A stretch of DNA of 64,000 bases from Solanum dulcamara. Taxonomy: Eukaryota; Streptophyta; Magnoliopsida; Solanales; Solanaceae. Below, piece by piece: positions 11,445-22,078 of the stretch. The position numbers were made by a program, and so were the translations under genes. Every line of letters starts with the position of its first letter. Within the stretch, counting starts at the first letter, position 1. The stretch covers positions 64,703,134 to 64,767,133 of the forward strand of contig NC_077239.1 in NCBI RefSeq assembly GCF_947179165.1, in the 5' to 3' direction. A model generated the notes under the pieces. The model saw only the letters and a list, made by a program, of their open reading frames with translations, was not told the origin of the DNA and made no database searches.

Positions 11445-14400
11445 GATTTCGACATGATCCTTGGAATCGACTTTCTGCGAAAGAATTGCTTTGTCCCAAT
11501 GGCACATTTGGATGGAGTAATGGTGATGCAGGAACGGATGGCTGGGTTTATCAAGGCTGTACATCCGCATGTTGTGGCGGAGAAAATGTGCAAAATCAAG
11601 GAACCCGTGGTATCTGCTATGACTGTTGAAAAGGGACTCAAGCGAGGTGAACTGACTTACCTTGTTGCTGCGGTGGAGGCAAAGCCTGATGTGAAGCTGA
11701 TTGTGCCTAATTGTGTGGCAGCAGTTTTGGGGGATTTCAAAGATGTGATGCCCCCAGAATTGCCAAAAATGCTGCCACCCAAAAGGGATATTGATCACAA
11801 GATCGAATTGCTGCCAGGATCGATTGCGCCTGCACAGGCACCCTATCGTATGGCCCCTAAGGAGCTTGCTGAACTGAGGAAGCAATTGAATGAGCTGCTG
11901 GATGCTGGGCTGATTCAACCTTCAAAAGCTCCTTATGGTGCTCCTGTTTTGTTTCAGAAAAAACAGGATGGAACGATGAGGATGTGTGTTGATTACAGGG
12001 CATTGAACAAGGTGACTGTGAAGAACAAGTACCCTGTTCCGTTGGTGCAGGATTTGATCGACAGGCTGAGCAAGGCAAAATGGTTCACCAAGCTGGATTT
12101 GAGGTCTGGCTATTGGCAGGTTAGGATAGCAGAGGGGGATGAGCCAAAAACTACATGTGTAACTAGATATGGCTCATATGAATTTCTTGTTATGCCGTTT
12201 GGGCTAACCAATGCCCCGGCAACGTTTTGCAATTTAATGAATAATGTCTTATTTGAGTATCTTGATGACTTTGTAGTAGTCTACTTAGATGACATTGTGA
12301 TTTATAGCCGCTCATTAGATGAACATGTTAGCCATCTAAAAACAGTATTGTCTAGGCTGAGGCAATATAAACTCTATGTGAAGATGGAGAAATGTGAATT
12401 TGCACAGCAAGAAATTAAGTTTCTTGGTCACTTGGTGAGCCAGAATCAAGTGAGGATGGATCCAAAGAAGGTGCAGGCAATTGTGGATTGGCAGGCACCT
12501 CAGAATGTGAAAGATTTGAGGTCTTTCCTTGGGTTGTCCAATTATTATCGCAAATTCATTGCAGGTTACTCAAAGAAAGTTGCTGTCTTGACTGATTTGC
12601 TGAAAAAGGAGGCAGTGTGGGCATGGTCTGATAAATGTGTTGGGGCGTTCGAGTTGCTGAAGGCAGCCATTGCTTCAGAACCCATATTGAAGCTGCCTGA
12701 CTTTGAGTTACCATTTGAGGTGCATACTGATGCATCAGATAAGGCTATAGGCGGTGTGCTTGTGCAGGAAGGCCGCCCTGTGGCCTTTGAAAGCAGGAAA
12801 TTGAATGATGCTGAGCAGAGGTACTCTACTCATGAGAAGGAGATGGTTGCTGTGGTGCACTGCTTGCAAACGTGGCGTGTGTATCTGCTAGGAACTAAGT
12901 TTGTTGTCAGGACGGACAATGTTGCTAATACTTATTTCAATACGCAACCCAAACTTAGTCCCAAGCAGGCTCGTTGGCAGGAGTTCTTGGCAGAATATGA
13001 CTTTGTGTGGGAGCATAAGCCAGGAAAGTTCAACCAAGTTGCTGATGCTCTGAGTAGGAAGCAGGTATTGGCTGCTATGTATTCAATTTCCAGATTGGAG
13101 TCTGATTTTGTTGATAAAATTAGACTGTGTGCGGCAAATGATTCATTATATGCTAAGTTAATGAGTCAAGTGAAAGACGGGACAGTGCGGAGGTATTGGA
13201 TCGAGGACGATCTGCTCCATTTCAAAGGGGGGAGAATCGTCGTACCTCTAGGCGGTGGATTGCGCAAGGAGTTGCTGAAAGAGGCGCATGACACAATGTG
13301 GGCAGGACATCCGGGTGTTGAGCGGATGTTAGCACTACTGTCGCGTGGATATTTCTGGCCAAAGATGGAAGATGACATAGAGGCGTATGTCAAAACTTGT
13401 TTGGTTTGTCAGCTGGACAAAACTGAACGCAAGAAGGAAGCAGGTTTGCTGCAGCCTCTTCCAATTCCGGAAAGGCCATGGTTGTCAGTTTCGATGGACT
13501 TTATCAGCGGATTCCCAAAGGTAAATGGCAGGGCATCGGTGATGGTTGTGGTAGACAGATTCTCAAAGTATGCTGTCTTTGTTGCTGCTCCGGTTGTATG
13601 TTCGTCAGATGTTGCTGCAGATTTGTTCTTCAAAAATGTGGTTAAGTTCTTTGGTGTGCCAGCAGATATCATCAGTGATAGGGATACACGGTTCACAGGT
13701 CGGTTCTGGACAGCTTTGTTCAATATGATGGGGACTGATCTGAAGTTTTCAACTGCGAATCACCCTCAGACTGATGGGCAGACGGAAAGAATTAATCACT
13801 TGTTGGAAGAATACTTGAGGCACTTCGTGACGGCCAGTCAAAGGAACTGGGTAGACTTGCTGGACAGTGCACAATTCTGTTATAATTTGCACAGGTCGTC
13901 AGCTACAGAGATGAGCCCATTTGAGTTGGTCTTAGGCAGACAGCCTATGACTCCGCTAGATGTTGCCAGGCAGAAAGGGCAGGGAAAGTGTCCTGCTGCC
14001 TACAGATATGCCAGGGATAAGCAGGAAGTGCTTGCTGAGGCGCAAGACAGTTTGCGCAAGGCCCAGAAACGTATGAAGAAGTATGCTGATCAGCACAGGA
14101 GGTCGCTGGAATTCAGTGTTGGTGACAAGGTGTTGCTGAAACTTACACCTCAAATCTGGAAGCAGATTACAAGTAAGTTTAGGCACCGTGGGTTAATTCC
14201 GAAGTATGATGGACCCTTTGAGGTGGTCCAAAAGGTTGGTGAAGTTGCTTATAGGTTGATGCTGCCTGAAAGGTTGAAATTGCATCCAACCTTCCATGTG
14301 AGTTTTCTGAAGCCATTTTATGATGATGCTGATCCGGATAGGAGCCAGGCAAAGCGGGCGCCGGCTGTGGTGCGCACACAGTTTGATGCCCAAATTGAGA

Positions 14401-14597
14401 AGATACTGGATCATCGGGTGTTGGGCGTCAAGAAGAATAGGCGGACAGAATTTCTTATACAGTGGAAGGGTAAGCAGGAGGCCGACGCTACTTGGGAGAA
14501 AACCAAGTCACTTTGGCAGTTCGACAATCAGTTGGAGAACTACCTGAAAACAGCCTCAACGAGGACGTCGAGTTCAACGGGTGGGGGTGGTTTGTAA
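11415..14597 (+). CDS. Gypsy polyprotein fragment: protease end, RT, RNase H, integrase, chromodomain
   Basis: An uninterrupted frame of 1060 codons from an ATG at 11415. That ATG belongs to the copia LTR, which happens to be in frame with the gypsy pol; true gypsy sequence starts at about 11445. Seen in order: the end of the retropepsin-like protease ('[11 protein letters not shown]'), reverse transcriptase with 'YLDDIVIYS' near 12280, RNase H starting '[11 protein letters not shown]' near 12720, integrase zinc finger ('[10 protein letters not shown]', 'CLVCQLDK', about 13280-13430), integrase core with 'SMDFISGF', 'SDRDTRF' and 'TDGQTERIN' (13490-13800), and a chromodomain ('[17 protein letters not shown]', about 14395-14560) thought to steer integration to marked chromatin. 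The stop codon lies just inside the 3' LTR. Gag, the protease active site and the native start are gone, so it cannot act alone; the unbroken frame suggests recent activity. Confidence 0.85.
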   Translation: MSTTYYIKVGDFDMILGIDFLRKNCFVPMAHLDGVMVMQERMAGFIKAVHPHVVAEKMCKIKEPVVSAMTVEKGLKRGELTYLVAAVEAKPDVKLIVPNCVAAVLGDFKDVMPPELPKMLPPKRDIDHKIELLPGSIAPAQAPYRMAPKELAELRKQLNELLDAGLIQPSKAPYGAPVLFQKKQDGTMRMCVDYRALNKVTVKNKYPVPLVQDLIDRLSKAKWFTKLDLRSGYWQVRIAEGDEPKTTCVTRYGSYEFLVMPFGLTNAPATFCNLMNNVLFEYLDDFVVVYLDDIVIYSRSLDEHVSHLKTVLSRLRQYKLYVKMEKCEFAQQEIKFLGHLVSQNQVRMDPKKVQAIVDWQAPQNVKDLRSFLGLSNYYRKFIAGYSKKVAVLTDLLKKEAVWAWSDKCVGAFELLKAAIASEPILKLPDFELPFEVHTDASDKAIGGVLVQEGRPVAFESRKLNDAEQRYSTHEKEMVAVVHCLQTWRVYLLGTKFVVRTDNVANTYFNTQPKLSPKQARWQEFLAEYDFVWEHKPGKFNQVADALSRKQVLAAMYSISRLESDFVDKIRLCAANDSLYAKLMSQVKDGTVRRYWIEDDLLHFKGGRIVVPLGGGLRKELLKEAHDTMWAGHPGVERMLALLSRGYFWPKMEDDIEAYVKTCLVCQLDKTERKKEAGLLQPLPIPERPWLSVSMDFISGFPKVNGRASVMVVVDRFSKYAVFVAAPVVCSSDVAADLFFKNVVKFFGVPADIISDRDTRFTGRFWTALFNMMGTDLKFSTANHPQTDGQTERINHLLEEYLRHFVTASQRNWVDLLDSAQFCYNLHRSSATEMSPFELVLGRQPMTPLDVARQKGQGKCPAAYRYARDKQEVLAEAQDSLRKAQKRMKKYADQHRRSLEFSVGDKVLLKLTPQIWKQITSKFRHRGLIPKYDGPFEVVQKVGEVAYRLMLPERLKLHPTFHVSFLKPFYDDADPDRSQAKRAPAVVRTQFDAQIEKILDHRVLGVKKNRRTEFLIQWKGKQEADATWEKTKSLWQFDNQLENYLKTASTRTSSSTGGGGL

Positions 14598-15436
14598 GAC
14601 CCTAAGGTTTGAGCTAGGCGTATGGGGCTAAGGCAGTGGCAAGGGCTTGTGCATTGCCCCTTGTCAGCTGGCCGATGTTGGCAGAAAAGCAATGCGCGGC
14701 AGACATGCCTATGGCATGGCAGGCAAGCAAAGGCCAAGGGCCTTGAGTGTTGGCAAGGCTTGGCAAAGTCAGTGGCAATGAAGGCACATGGCACCAGGCG
14801 GGCATGTGCGTGAGCAGTGGGGTTGGCGTTGGCCGACATGCGTGTTGGCATGGGCGGGCCAAAGCCAAAAGCTGAGGCAAAGGCAAGGCAAGGCAAGGCA
14901 AGACAAGGCAAGGCAGGCCAATGGCAGGAGCGTGGGCTGCAGATGCGCGCGGGCGCGTGCAGCAGACAGACTTGCAGACAGGCGTGCAGACAGGGCACAT
15001 GGGCGCAGCATGGGCGCAGCATGGGCTCTGGCAGGCGTGCTGATTGTTTAGTATTTCCCTTGTACCCCTTTGTAAGGTGCTGGCACATGTGCCAGCACCT
15101 CCCCTAGTTGGCTAAGGCTGCTGGCTGCTTTGTATATATATAGAGGGAGTTTGGATGGGCAAAGGTTAGGAAGAGTTTTGTGAGAAAAGCTCCTTAGCCT
15201 TCCAAACTCCTTGAGGTGATTCTTTTGTATAAACTGTGGAGAGTTATATATAAAAGTTGGGCAGTTTGCCTGTACATGCTTGTGTTGTTGTTGTGTATTT
15301 CCGCTGTAGTGTGTTTCCTTTGTGTTTGATATAATCTTGTGTCAAACGTGTGTTGGTTGGCTGAAGTTAGCTTGCGAAGTTGACTGCCGCGCGGGTTGTG
15401 ATCTTGTGAAGGAAAAGAAAAATCACCCCCGTGACA
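14593..15436 (+). repeat. Gypsy 3' LTR (844 bp)
   Basis: Starts TG after a G-rich purine tract ('ggtgggggtgg') and ends CA in 'cccccgtgaca'. It contains an 'aaggc' pentamer run at about 14875-14925, a GC-rich 'gcgcgggcgcgtgc' block, and a TATA-like box 'tgtatatatatagag' near 15131 that could start transcription. Its many short open frames are composition effects. Confidence 0.8.
15131..15145 (+). promoter_or_regulatory. TATA-like box in the gypsy LTR
   Basis: 'tgtatatatatagag' followed by a GC-richer start region, placed as expected for the U3/R promoter of an LTR. As the 3' LTR of the gypsy it would read outward into the copia leader and gag. Confidence 0.5.
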
Positions 15437-15618
15437 ACTGCACTAATCATTTACTAACACTAATCTTCTATATATACATTGCCATGAATTGGCAATAGAT
15501 GATTGTGAAGAACAAAAATATTGATACACTGCAATTTCTCTGCTTTGCTTCTTCTTCTGTTCTCCTATTTACTCTCTCTTTCATTATTAAATTGTTAATT
15601 TAGTCTCATTTTACAACA
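15437..15618 (+). repeat. Copia 5' LTR, part 2
   Basis: Matches the end of the 3' LTR with one substitution (C at 15608 where the 3' LTR has A). Compared with the 3' LTR about 16-20 bp are missing at the gypsy junction, including the short inverted 'cccact...agtggg' word. Confidence 0.85.
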
Positions 15619-15701
15619 CGTTATCAGCACGAGGCTCCGGCTATTTATTTTTGAAGGTAACAAAAAGTGGTAAGAATTTTATTTAATTTTCTTTTCATAT
15701 A
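15619..15701 (+). other. Copia primer-binding region and leader
   Basis: Directly after the 5' LTR: 'cgttatcagcacgaggctc', a position and sequence like the tRNA primer site of plant copia elements. The leader up to the gag ATG at 15702 is AT-rich. The exact primer tRNA cannot be assigned by eye. Confidence 0.6.
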
Positions 15702-16688
15702 ATGGCAAATATTTCAAAAATTGAATTTGTTGCTTTGGATATCTCTGGAAAAGATTACTCCTCATGGGCACTAGATGCCGAAATTCATCTTGAATCGATG
15801 GGTCTGGCAGACACCATTAAAGATGATAACACGGCATCTAGTCAAGACCGTGCAAAAGCTATGATTTTCCTCCGCCACCATCTTGACGAGGGTCTTAAAT
15901 TACAATATCTTACATTAAAAGATCCCTTGAAATTGTGGAAAAATTTAAAAGAAAGGTATGACCACCTGAAGTTGGTCATGCTTCCACAAGCACGTTATGA
16001 CTGGTTAAATTTGAGACTGATGGACTTTAAAAATATAACTGAATATAATTCTGCTTTATTTAGAATTATAGCTCAGTTAACTTTATGCGGAGATGAAATC
16101 ACGGAACAAGATAAACTTGAAAAAACATACTCCACATTTCCACCCGCGAATATGCTCCTGCAGCAGCAATATCGCGAAAAAGGCTTTAAAAAATATTCTG
16201 AATTACTTTCTCACCTTCTTATTGCTGAAAGACATAATAAACTATTAATGAAAAATCATGATAGTCGGCCAGTTGGTTCTTTGCCACTCTCTGAAGTGAA
16301 TCAGGCAAATTCTAACCAACGAGAAAGAGGCCATGGCCCCAGTCGTGGTCGTGGTCGTAGTCAAAGAAGAAATTTTAATCATGATGCTCGGCTGGCACCG
16401 AGAAATAACCAGCAATATAAAAGGCAGGGTAAAAAGCGAGAAGCTTTACCGAAGAATAATTCAGAAACAATATGTCATAGATGTGGAGGTGTGGGGCACT
16501 GGTCGCGGATTTGCCGGTCATCAAAACGCTTGGTTCAGCTATATCAGGCATCGTTAAAAAGGACAGAAAATAATCCAGAGATAAATTTTATCTCTGAGGA
16601 CAATATTGAGCCCATGCATCTGGATGTAGCTGATTTCTTTAATTTTCCAGAAGTAAATATGAATGTTGATAAGCCCGATAATATTTAA
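15702..16688 (+). CDS. Copia Gag (nucleocapsid-type) protein
   Basis: 328 codons from an ATG in the expected place behind the primer site. Gag packages the element RNA into virus-like particles. The protein has the plant copia Gag pattern: an N-terminal 'LDISGKDYSSWALDAE' segment, a central 'LWKNLKERYDHLK' helix region, an R/G/S-rich basic stretch at about residues 205-255 ('GHGPSRGRGRSQRRN'), and a CCHC zinc knuckle 'CHRCGGVGHWSRIC' at about residues 259-272 that binds nucleic acid. The frame is intact. It ends about 130 bases before pol and in a different frame, unlike classic copia elements with one fused gag-pol frame. How pol is translated is not evident. Confidence 0.85.
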   Translation: MANISKIEFVALDISGKDYSSWALDAEIHLESMGLADTIKDDNTASSQDRAKAMIFLRHHLDEGLKLQYLTLKDPLKLWKNLKERYDHLKLVMLPQARYDWLNLRLMDFKNITEYNSALFRIIAQLTLCGDEITEQDKLEKTYSTFPPANMLLQQQYREKGFKKYSELLSHLLIAERHNKLLMKNHDSRPVGSLPLSEVNQANSNQRERGHGPSRGRGRSQRRNFNHDARLAPRNNQQYKRQGKKREALPKNNSETICHRCGGVGHWSRICRSSKRLVQLYQASLKRTENNPEINFISEDNIEPMHLDVADFFNFPEVNMNVDKPDNI

Positions 16689-16821
16689 ATAATTCTCTTT
16701 GTTGTTGTATGTATTAAATATTATGTTTATATTTTTCTAGCTCAATGTAATGAAATAAAACTTTGTATAATAAATCAGGTATTAATTATAATATTTACTT
16801 TCTTTCTTTTTGAAGAAAAAT

Positions 16822-19800
16822 ATGGAAATGCCTCAAATTTTATTTGGATCAATGATCAATCAAGAAGATATTTGTGTAATTGATAGTGGAACAACTCATG
16901 CTATTTTTAAAGACGAGAAATATTTTTCCAACTTGCTTAGAAGAAAAGCTAATGTTACTACGATATCTGGCAATTCCAAAATGATTGAAGGCTCCGGAAG
17001 AGCTACTATAATTCTGTCTAAAGGAACAAAAATTGTTATAGAAGATGCATTATTTTCTTCTAAATCTCCAAGAAACTTATTAAGTTTTAAAGATATCCGC
17101 AGAAATGGATATCATGTTGAGACATTAAATGAAATGAATATTGAATATCTTGGTATAACCAAGAGTGTCTCAGGCCAGAAATATATTTTGGAAAAATTAC
17201 CAACTCTGTCATCTGGCCTATATTATGCAAAAATTAGTGCAATTGAAGCAAATATGATCGTAAACCAGAAGTTTACTGATCCAAATATATTTGTACTATG
17301 GCATGATCGAATAGGTCATCCTGGATCAATAATGATGAGACGAATTCTTGAAAATTCAACTGGACATCCATTAAAGAAGCAGAAGATTCTTACAAATGAT
17401 GAATTTTCATGTGCTGCTTGTTATCAAGGCAAATTAATTGTCAGACCATCGACCCTGAAGGTTGGCATCGAATCTCCTGGCTTTTTAGAGCGTATACATG
17501 GAGATATATGTGGACCTATTCATCCACCTAGTGGATTGTTTAGATATTTTATGGTCCTAATAGATGCATCATCTAGATGGTCTCATGTGTGCTTATTATC
17601 ATCTCGCAACCTAGCGTTTGCAAAGTTGTTAGCACAAATAATAAGATTAAGGGCGCAATTCCCAGATTATCCAATTAAGGCCATTCGCCTTGATAATGCT
17701 GGAGAATTTACATCCCAAGCATTTAATGATTATTGCTTATCAATTGGGATAAAAATTGAACATCATGTTGCTCATGTTCATACTCAAAATGGCCTTGCAG
17801 AGTCATTTATTAAGCGCCTACAATTGATAGCAAGACCTATACTAATGAAAACAAAATTGCCAATTACTGTTTGGGGTCATGCTATCTTACATGCAGCAGC
17901 ACTTGTCCGTCTCAGACCGACACATTATAATAAATACTCTCCATCGCAATTAGTATTTGGTCATGAACCAAATATAGCCCATTTAAGAATTTTTGGTTGT
18001 GCGGTATATGTGCCTGTAGCACTACCACAACGTACAAAAATGGGCCCTCAACGAAGGTTGGGCATATATGTTGGGTTTGACTCACCCTCCATAATTCGAT
18101 ACCTTGAACCGTTGACTGGAGATTTATTCACTGCTCGATATGCAGATTGTCGGTTTGATGAAACAATTTTCCCACCATTAGGGGGAGAGAAAAAGGAACC
18201 CGAAAAAGAAAAAGAAATTGCGTGGAAAGTTTCATCACTATCACATTTTGATCCACGTACCCGCACATGTGAACAGGAGGTCCAGAAGATCATCCACTTG
18301 CAGAAAATAGCAAATCAAATGCCAGATGCATTTACTGATTTAAAACGGATAACTAAGTCACATATCCCTGCAGAGAATGTACCTATCCGGATTGATGTCC
18401 CAAAAGGACCGTCTACAAGTATCATAGCTTCTGAATCCCAAACACGCCAGAAGCGTGGTAGACCGTTGGGTTCAAAGGATAAAAATCCTAGAAAAAGAAG
18501 CGTAAAAAATAATAAAGATGATACTACACACGAACTTCCTGAAGAAGGTCAAGGTTTGAGTAATCCTGATATTCCTGAAGAAATCAGTGAACCCGAGACT
18601 CGAGTGAATGAAGAACTTTCAATAAGTTCTACCGGTGATGAGATAAATTTAGATCGATCAAAAATTATGGTGGATAATGTTTTTGCATATAATGTTGCAA
18701 TTAATCTCATGCAAGATAGTGAAAGTCTTGAACCTAAATCCGTCGAAGATTGTCGACGTAGATATGATTGGCCAGAATGGCAAAAGGCAATTCAATCAGA
18801 ATTAGACTCACTTGCTAAACGTGAGGTTTTTGGACCTGTAGTCCAAACCCCTGAAGGTGTAAAACCAGTTGGTTATAAATGGGGTTTTGTTAGAAAATGA
18901 AATGAGAAAAATGAAATTGTAAGATATAAGGCACGCCTTGTTGCACAAGGATTCTCTCAAAGATCCGGAGTCAATTATGAAGAAACATATTCACCAGTTA
19001 TGGATGGAATAACTTTTCGATATCTCATCAGTTTAGCTGTACATAAAAATCTTGAAATACATCTAATGGATGTAGTTACAGCTTACCTTTATGGTTCACT
19101 TGATAATGAAATTTACATGAAAATTCCAGATGGATTAAAATTGCCTGAAACATGTAAAAAGTCTCGGGAAATGTACTCAATAAAACTACAAAGATCATTA
19201 TATGGTTTGAAACAATCAGGGCGCATGTGGTATAATCGCCTAAGTGAGTATTTAATAAATGAAGGCTATATTAATGATGTTATTTGTTCATGTGTTTTTA
19301 TTAAGAAAACGGAATCAGAGTTTGTTATACTCGCCGTTTATGTTGATGACATAAATCTCATTGGAACCCCTGAAGAGGTCCAAAAGGCAATTGAATATCT
19401 AAAGAAAGAATTTGAAATGAAAGACCTTGGAAAGACAAAACTTTGTCTAGGTCTGCAAATTGAACATTTAGCAGATGGAGTTTTTGTCCATCAATCTGCC
19501 TACACTGAGAAAATCTTAAAAAGATTTTACATGGACAAAGCACATCCATTAAGTACTCCAATGGTTGTTCGATCACTTGAAGTGGAAAAAGATCAATTTC
19601 GACCTCCAAGAGAGGATGAAGAAATTCTTGGTCCTGAAGTACCATATCTTAGTGCTATTGGTGCACTTATGTATCTTGCTAACGTAACTAGGCCTGATAT
19701 AACATTTTCTGTTAATTTGCTAGCAAGGTATAGTTCATCCCCAACGCGAAGGCATTGGAACGGTATCAAACATATTTTGCGATACCTGAAGGGTACTATT

Positions 19801-20340
19801 GATATGGGTTTGTTTTATACTAACAAAGGTTGCACAGACCTTATTGGTTATGCAGATGCAGGTTATTTATCAGACCCACATAAAGCTCGATCTCAGACAG
19901 GTTATCTGTTTACACACGGAGGGACTGCTATATCATGGCGATCTACAAAACAGTCCATTGTTGCTACTTCTTCAAATCATGCTGAAATAATAGCAATTCA
20001 TGAAGCAAGTAGAGAATGTGTGTGGTTGAGATCGATGATACAGTTCATCAAAGAAAGATGTGGTCTAGAAAATAATGTTAAAATACCCACAATTATATTC
20101 GAAGACAATGCCGCGTGTATAGCTCAATTGAAAGGTGGCTTCATAAAAGGAGACAGAACGAAACACATTTCACCAAAATTATTCTTCACACATGATCTTC
20201 AGAAGAATGGTGAAATTGATGTACAACAAGTTCGTTCAAGTGATAATCTTGCAGATTTATTCACAAAGGCATTACCAACATCAACTTTTGAGAAGCTAAG
20301 GCATAAGGTTGGAATGCGCCGTCTCCAAAATATCAAATGA
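16822..20340 (+). pseudogene. Copia Pol: protease, integrase, reverse transcriptase, RNase H, one in-frame TGA
   Basis: A single long frame starting at the ATG at 16822, broken only by TGA at 18898-18900. Visible parts: protease active site 'VIDSGTTHAIF' near 16877; integrase zinc finger (H-H with 'CAAC', about 17300-17420); integrase core with 'HGDICGPIHPPSG', 'IRLDNAGEF' and 'HTQNGLAESF'; a basic linker; reverse transcriptase with 'YKARLVAQGFSQRSG', 'RSLYGLKQSGRMWYN' and the catalytic 'AVYVDDINLIG' near 19335; RNase H with 'YADAGYLSDPHKARSQTG' and 'HAEIIAIHEASREC'; end at 20340. The TGA stands at a position where related elements commonly have arginine, so a CGA-to-TGA change by deamination of a methylated CpG is a simple explanation (inference). 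Upstream of the stop 692 codons remain open, downstream 480. Confidence 0.88.
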
Positions 20341-20541
20341 AGCTTTCATCAGGGGGAGTAAATACGCGCTGCACTCTTTTTTCCTTCACCAAGGTTTTGT
20401 CCCATTGGGTTTTCCTGGTAAGGTTTTTAATGAGGCAGCAATCAAGGCGTATTATCAGATATGTAGACACAACATCAGAATAACTTAGTATATTATTTCT
20501 TGTAAAGTGTTTTTATGTAAACACATTACACGTGGACATCC

Positions 20542-20550
20542 AAGGGGGAG
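20542..20550 (+). other. Copia polypurine tract
   Basis: 'aagggggag' lies immediately before the 3' LTR, where plus-strand DNA priming is expected. The 200 bases between the pol stop and this tract hold no gene. Confidence 0.75.
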
Positions 20551-20808
20551 TGTTAAGTGGAGTGTCCACATATAAGTGGAATGTCCACCACATATTATAT
20601 TAAAGTGGGGCCCACTAAAAGTGGGCAACCCACTAATCATTTACTAACACTAATCTTCTATATATACATTGCCATGAATTGGCAATAGATGATTGTGAAG
20701 AACAAAAATATTGATACACTGCAATTTCTCTGCTTTGCTTCTTCTTCTGTTCTCCTATTTACTCTCTCTTTCATTATTAAATTGTTAATTTAGTCTAATT
20801 TTACAACA
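20551..20808 (+). repeat. Copia 3' LTR (258 bp)
   Basis: Starts TGTTAAGTGGAG and ends in TTACAACA. It contains a 'tctatatatacat' TATA-like box near 20657 and a pyrimidine-rich block before the end. Near-identical to the two surviving 5' LTR parts. Confidence 0.9.
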
Positions 20809-20811
20809 ATA

Positions 20812-20837
20812 TCATCATTTTTATTTGTTAAAATAGA
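20812..20837 (+). repeat. 26-bp direct repeat flanking the copia element, right copy
   Basis: Same word as 11355-11380. It begins inside the right 5-bp target duplication (ATATC, 20809-20813). Confidence 0.8.
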
Positions 20838-21620
20838 AAGTCTTTATACTATTTATTGTGTTGTATGTTATCATATGTTTCACACATTTAATTCGCCACC
20901 CTTAATCATATTTTTAAAAGAACAAGGGAAAAACTATGATATTTTGAATAGTTCAAAGAAAAATGATTTATTTCTCTTTGTTTTGTAGTAACTATTTGTA
21001 GGAAGAATATTTTTGAGCTATTTTGATACTTTGAGGGAATTTTGAGCAAAAAAACATGTAACAATTAGATTTTTTTAGCCCAAAAACATAACGGATGATA
21101 AAACTGATCAATTTTAAATAATTAAAAATATATTTGACCATTTTCTTAAAAATAAAGTTGGTTGAGAAATAGTTCAAAATTATTTTGAAATTGAAATATA
21201 TTTGGCTAATAATGAAATGAAGAAATGAGATACTCCGTTGTTTCATTATATTTGTCTTCTATATTAATTTTTTTTTTATGTATGCATCATAACAAATCAA
21301 GAAAGTTTTATTATTTTTATCATATACTATCTTTAATATTAAATAATTAAATAAATTAGTAATAATACTCAAATTTGAAGTTTTAAAAATTTTTAAATAA
21401 ATTAATTTAAAAATATGTCTAATCAATATGAATCAAGTAAAATCAAAGTGAGATGATCAAAAGGGAACAAAACAAAATGTAACTTTATTTCACTAATTAT
21501 GACAAAAATATTCATTTTAGTGGATTTATTTAAAAGTAACTACGTACAAGCATAGTCGTTGGTTCCTTATAGTCATTGATTTTTTTCTCTTTTCTATCGT
21601 GACAACTCTTATTCCCCCAC
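20838..21620. other. AT-rich intergenic stretch, nothing recognised
   Basis: Long A and T runs with short chance frames. No repeat ends, RNA gene or coding signal could be supported. Confidence 0.5.
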
Positions 21621-21770
21621 CTTTTAGCGTTCTGGGGCCCCTCAAGGCTGACGTTCTTCTTTTTGTTACCATGCTTCTACCCAAAGGTGATTAGTTACCA
21701 ATGAAGATCATTTCCCATTCATCAGGCTTGGGAGAGGAGGTAGACGCTCCCCCCTCTGCAGCAAGCTTTG

Positions 21771-21846
21771 CTGGAGCCTTGGAGTAACTGTTAAAATTGT
21801 TGTCATGTGACCAGGAGGTCACGGGTTCAAGCCTTGAAAACAGCCT
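21771..21846 (+). mobile_element. Truncated tRNA-derived SINE head
   Basis: Carries a box A-like region ('gagtaactgttaaaattg') and a strong pol III box B ('ggtcacgggttcaagcc') in 'gtgaccaggaggtcacgg', the pattern of Solanaceae SINEs. The usual 3' body and tail are absent; the sequence switches at about 21847 to the 'tatc' repeats. Confidence 0.65.
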
Positions 21847-22078
21847 CTAGTATCAATATACCGATAGAGTATCACAAAGAATATATTTACTAATTCAGAA
21901 TTTAATAAATAACATTGTGATTTTAATAATTTTCTCTTAATTATTTTATTTTTATTTCTTAAAAAAAGATCAATTCTATATGATACTGATAGTGTATCAA
22001 TATATACCGATGGAGTATCACATAAAATTAAGCTCAATCTTATATGATATCGATATGGTATCAATTGAGTATCACAGA
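21847..22078. repeat. Dispersed 'gatagagtatca' repeats
   Basis: At least five variants of 'tatcaatataccgatagag' and 'gtatcac' recur on both strands with AT-rich spacers. No open frame. The origin is unknown. Confidence 0.45.

Larger units (their letters stand above)
11445..15436 (+). mobile_element. 5'-truncated Ty3/gypsy chromovirus inside the copia 5' LTR
   Basis: The insert begins abruptly in the protease part of pol, with no 5' LTR, primer site or gag, and ends with a complete-looking 3' LTR at 14593-15436. No matching 5-bp duplication is visible, and about 16-20 bp of the host LTR were lost. Either an intact insertion later lost its 5' half together with some LTR sequence, or a truncated copy was joined in during repair. 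A C-terminal chromodomain places it among the chromoviruses. Its GC content is visibly higher than that of the surrounding DNA. Confidence 0.88.
11385..20808 (+). mobile_element. Ty1/copia element with both LTRs; 5' LTR split by a gypsy insertion
   Basis: The element runs from a TG end at 11385 to a CA end at 20808. Target duplications are ATGTC (11380-11384) and ATATC (20809-20813), one mismatch. Order: 5' LTR part 1, foreign gypsy insert, 5' LTR part 2, primer-site region, gag, pol in copia order (protease, integrase, reverse transcriptase, RNase H), purine tract, 3' LTR. The surviving parts of the 5' LTR (about 240 bp) differ from the 3' LTR by one substitution in my reading, so the insertion is recent. 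The only clear coding defect is one in-frame TGA in pol. Confidence 0.9.

Noticed and set aside
11364..11918. Minus-strand 184-codon frame
   Set aside because: Shadow of the gypsy pol frame on the other strand, without any recognisable motif.
14540..15107. Several long opposite-strand frames rich in Cys, Ala, His and Leu
   Set aside because: They lie in the GC-rich, 'aaggc'-repeat part of the gypsy LTR and show only composition bias; no domain pattern.
16707..16740. Mini-intron between copia gag and pol (gtatgt...tttctag)
   Set aside because: At 34 nt it is too short for plant splicing, and it would not join the two frames usefully.
11355..20837. 26-bp flanking repeat taken as the copia target-site duplication
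   Set aside because: Copia integrase makes about 5 bp. ATGTC/ATATC next to the LTR ends fit that, and the longer word is explained by a pre-existing 28-bp tandem repeat.
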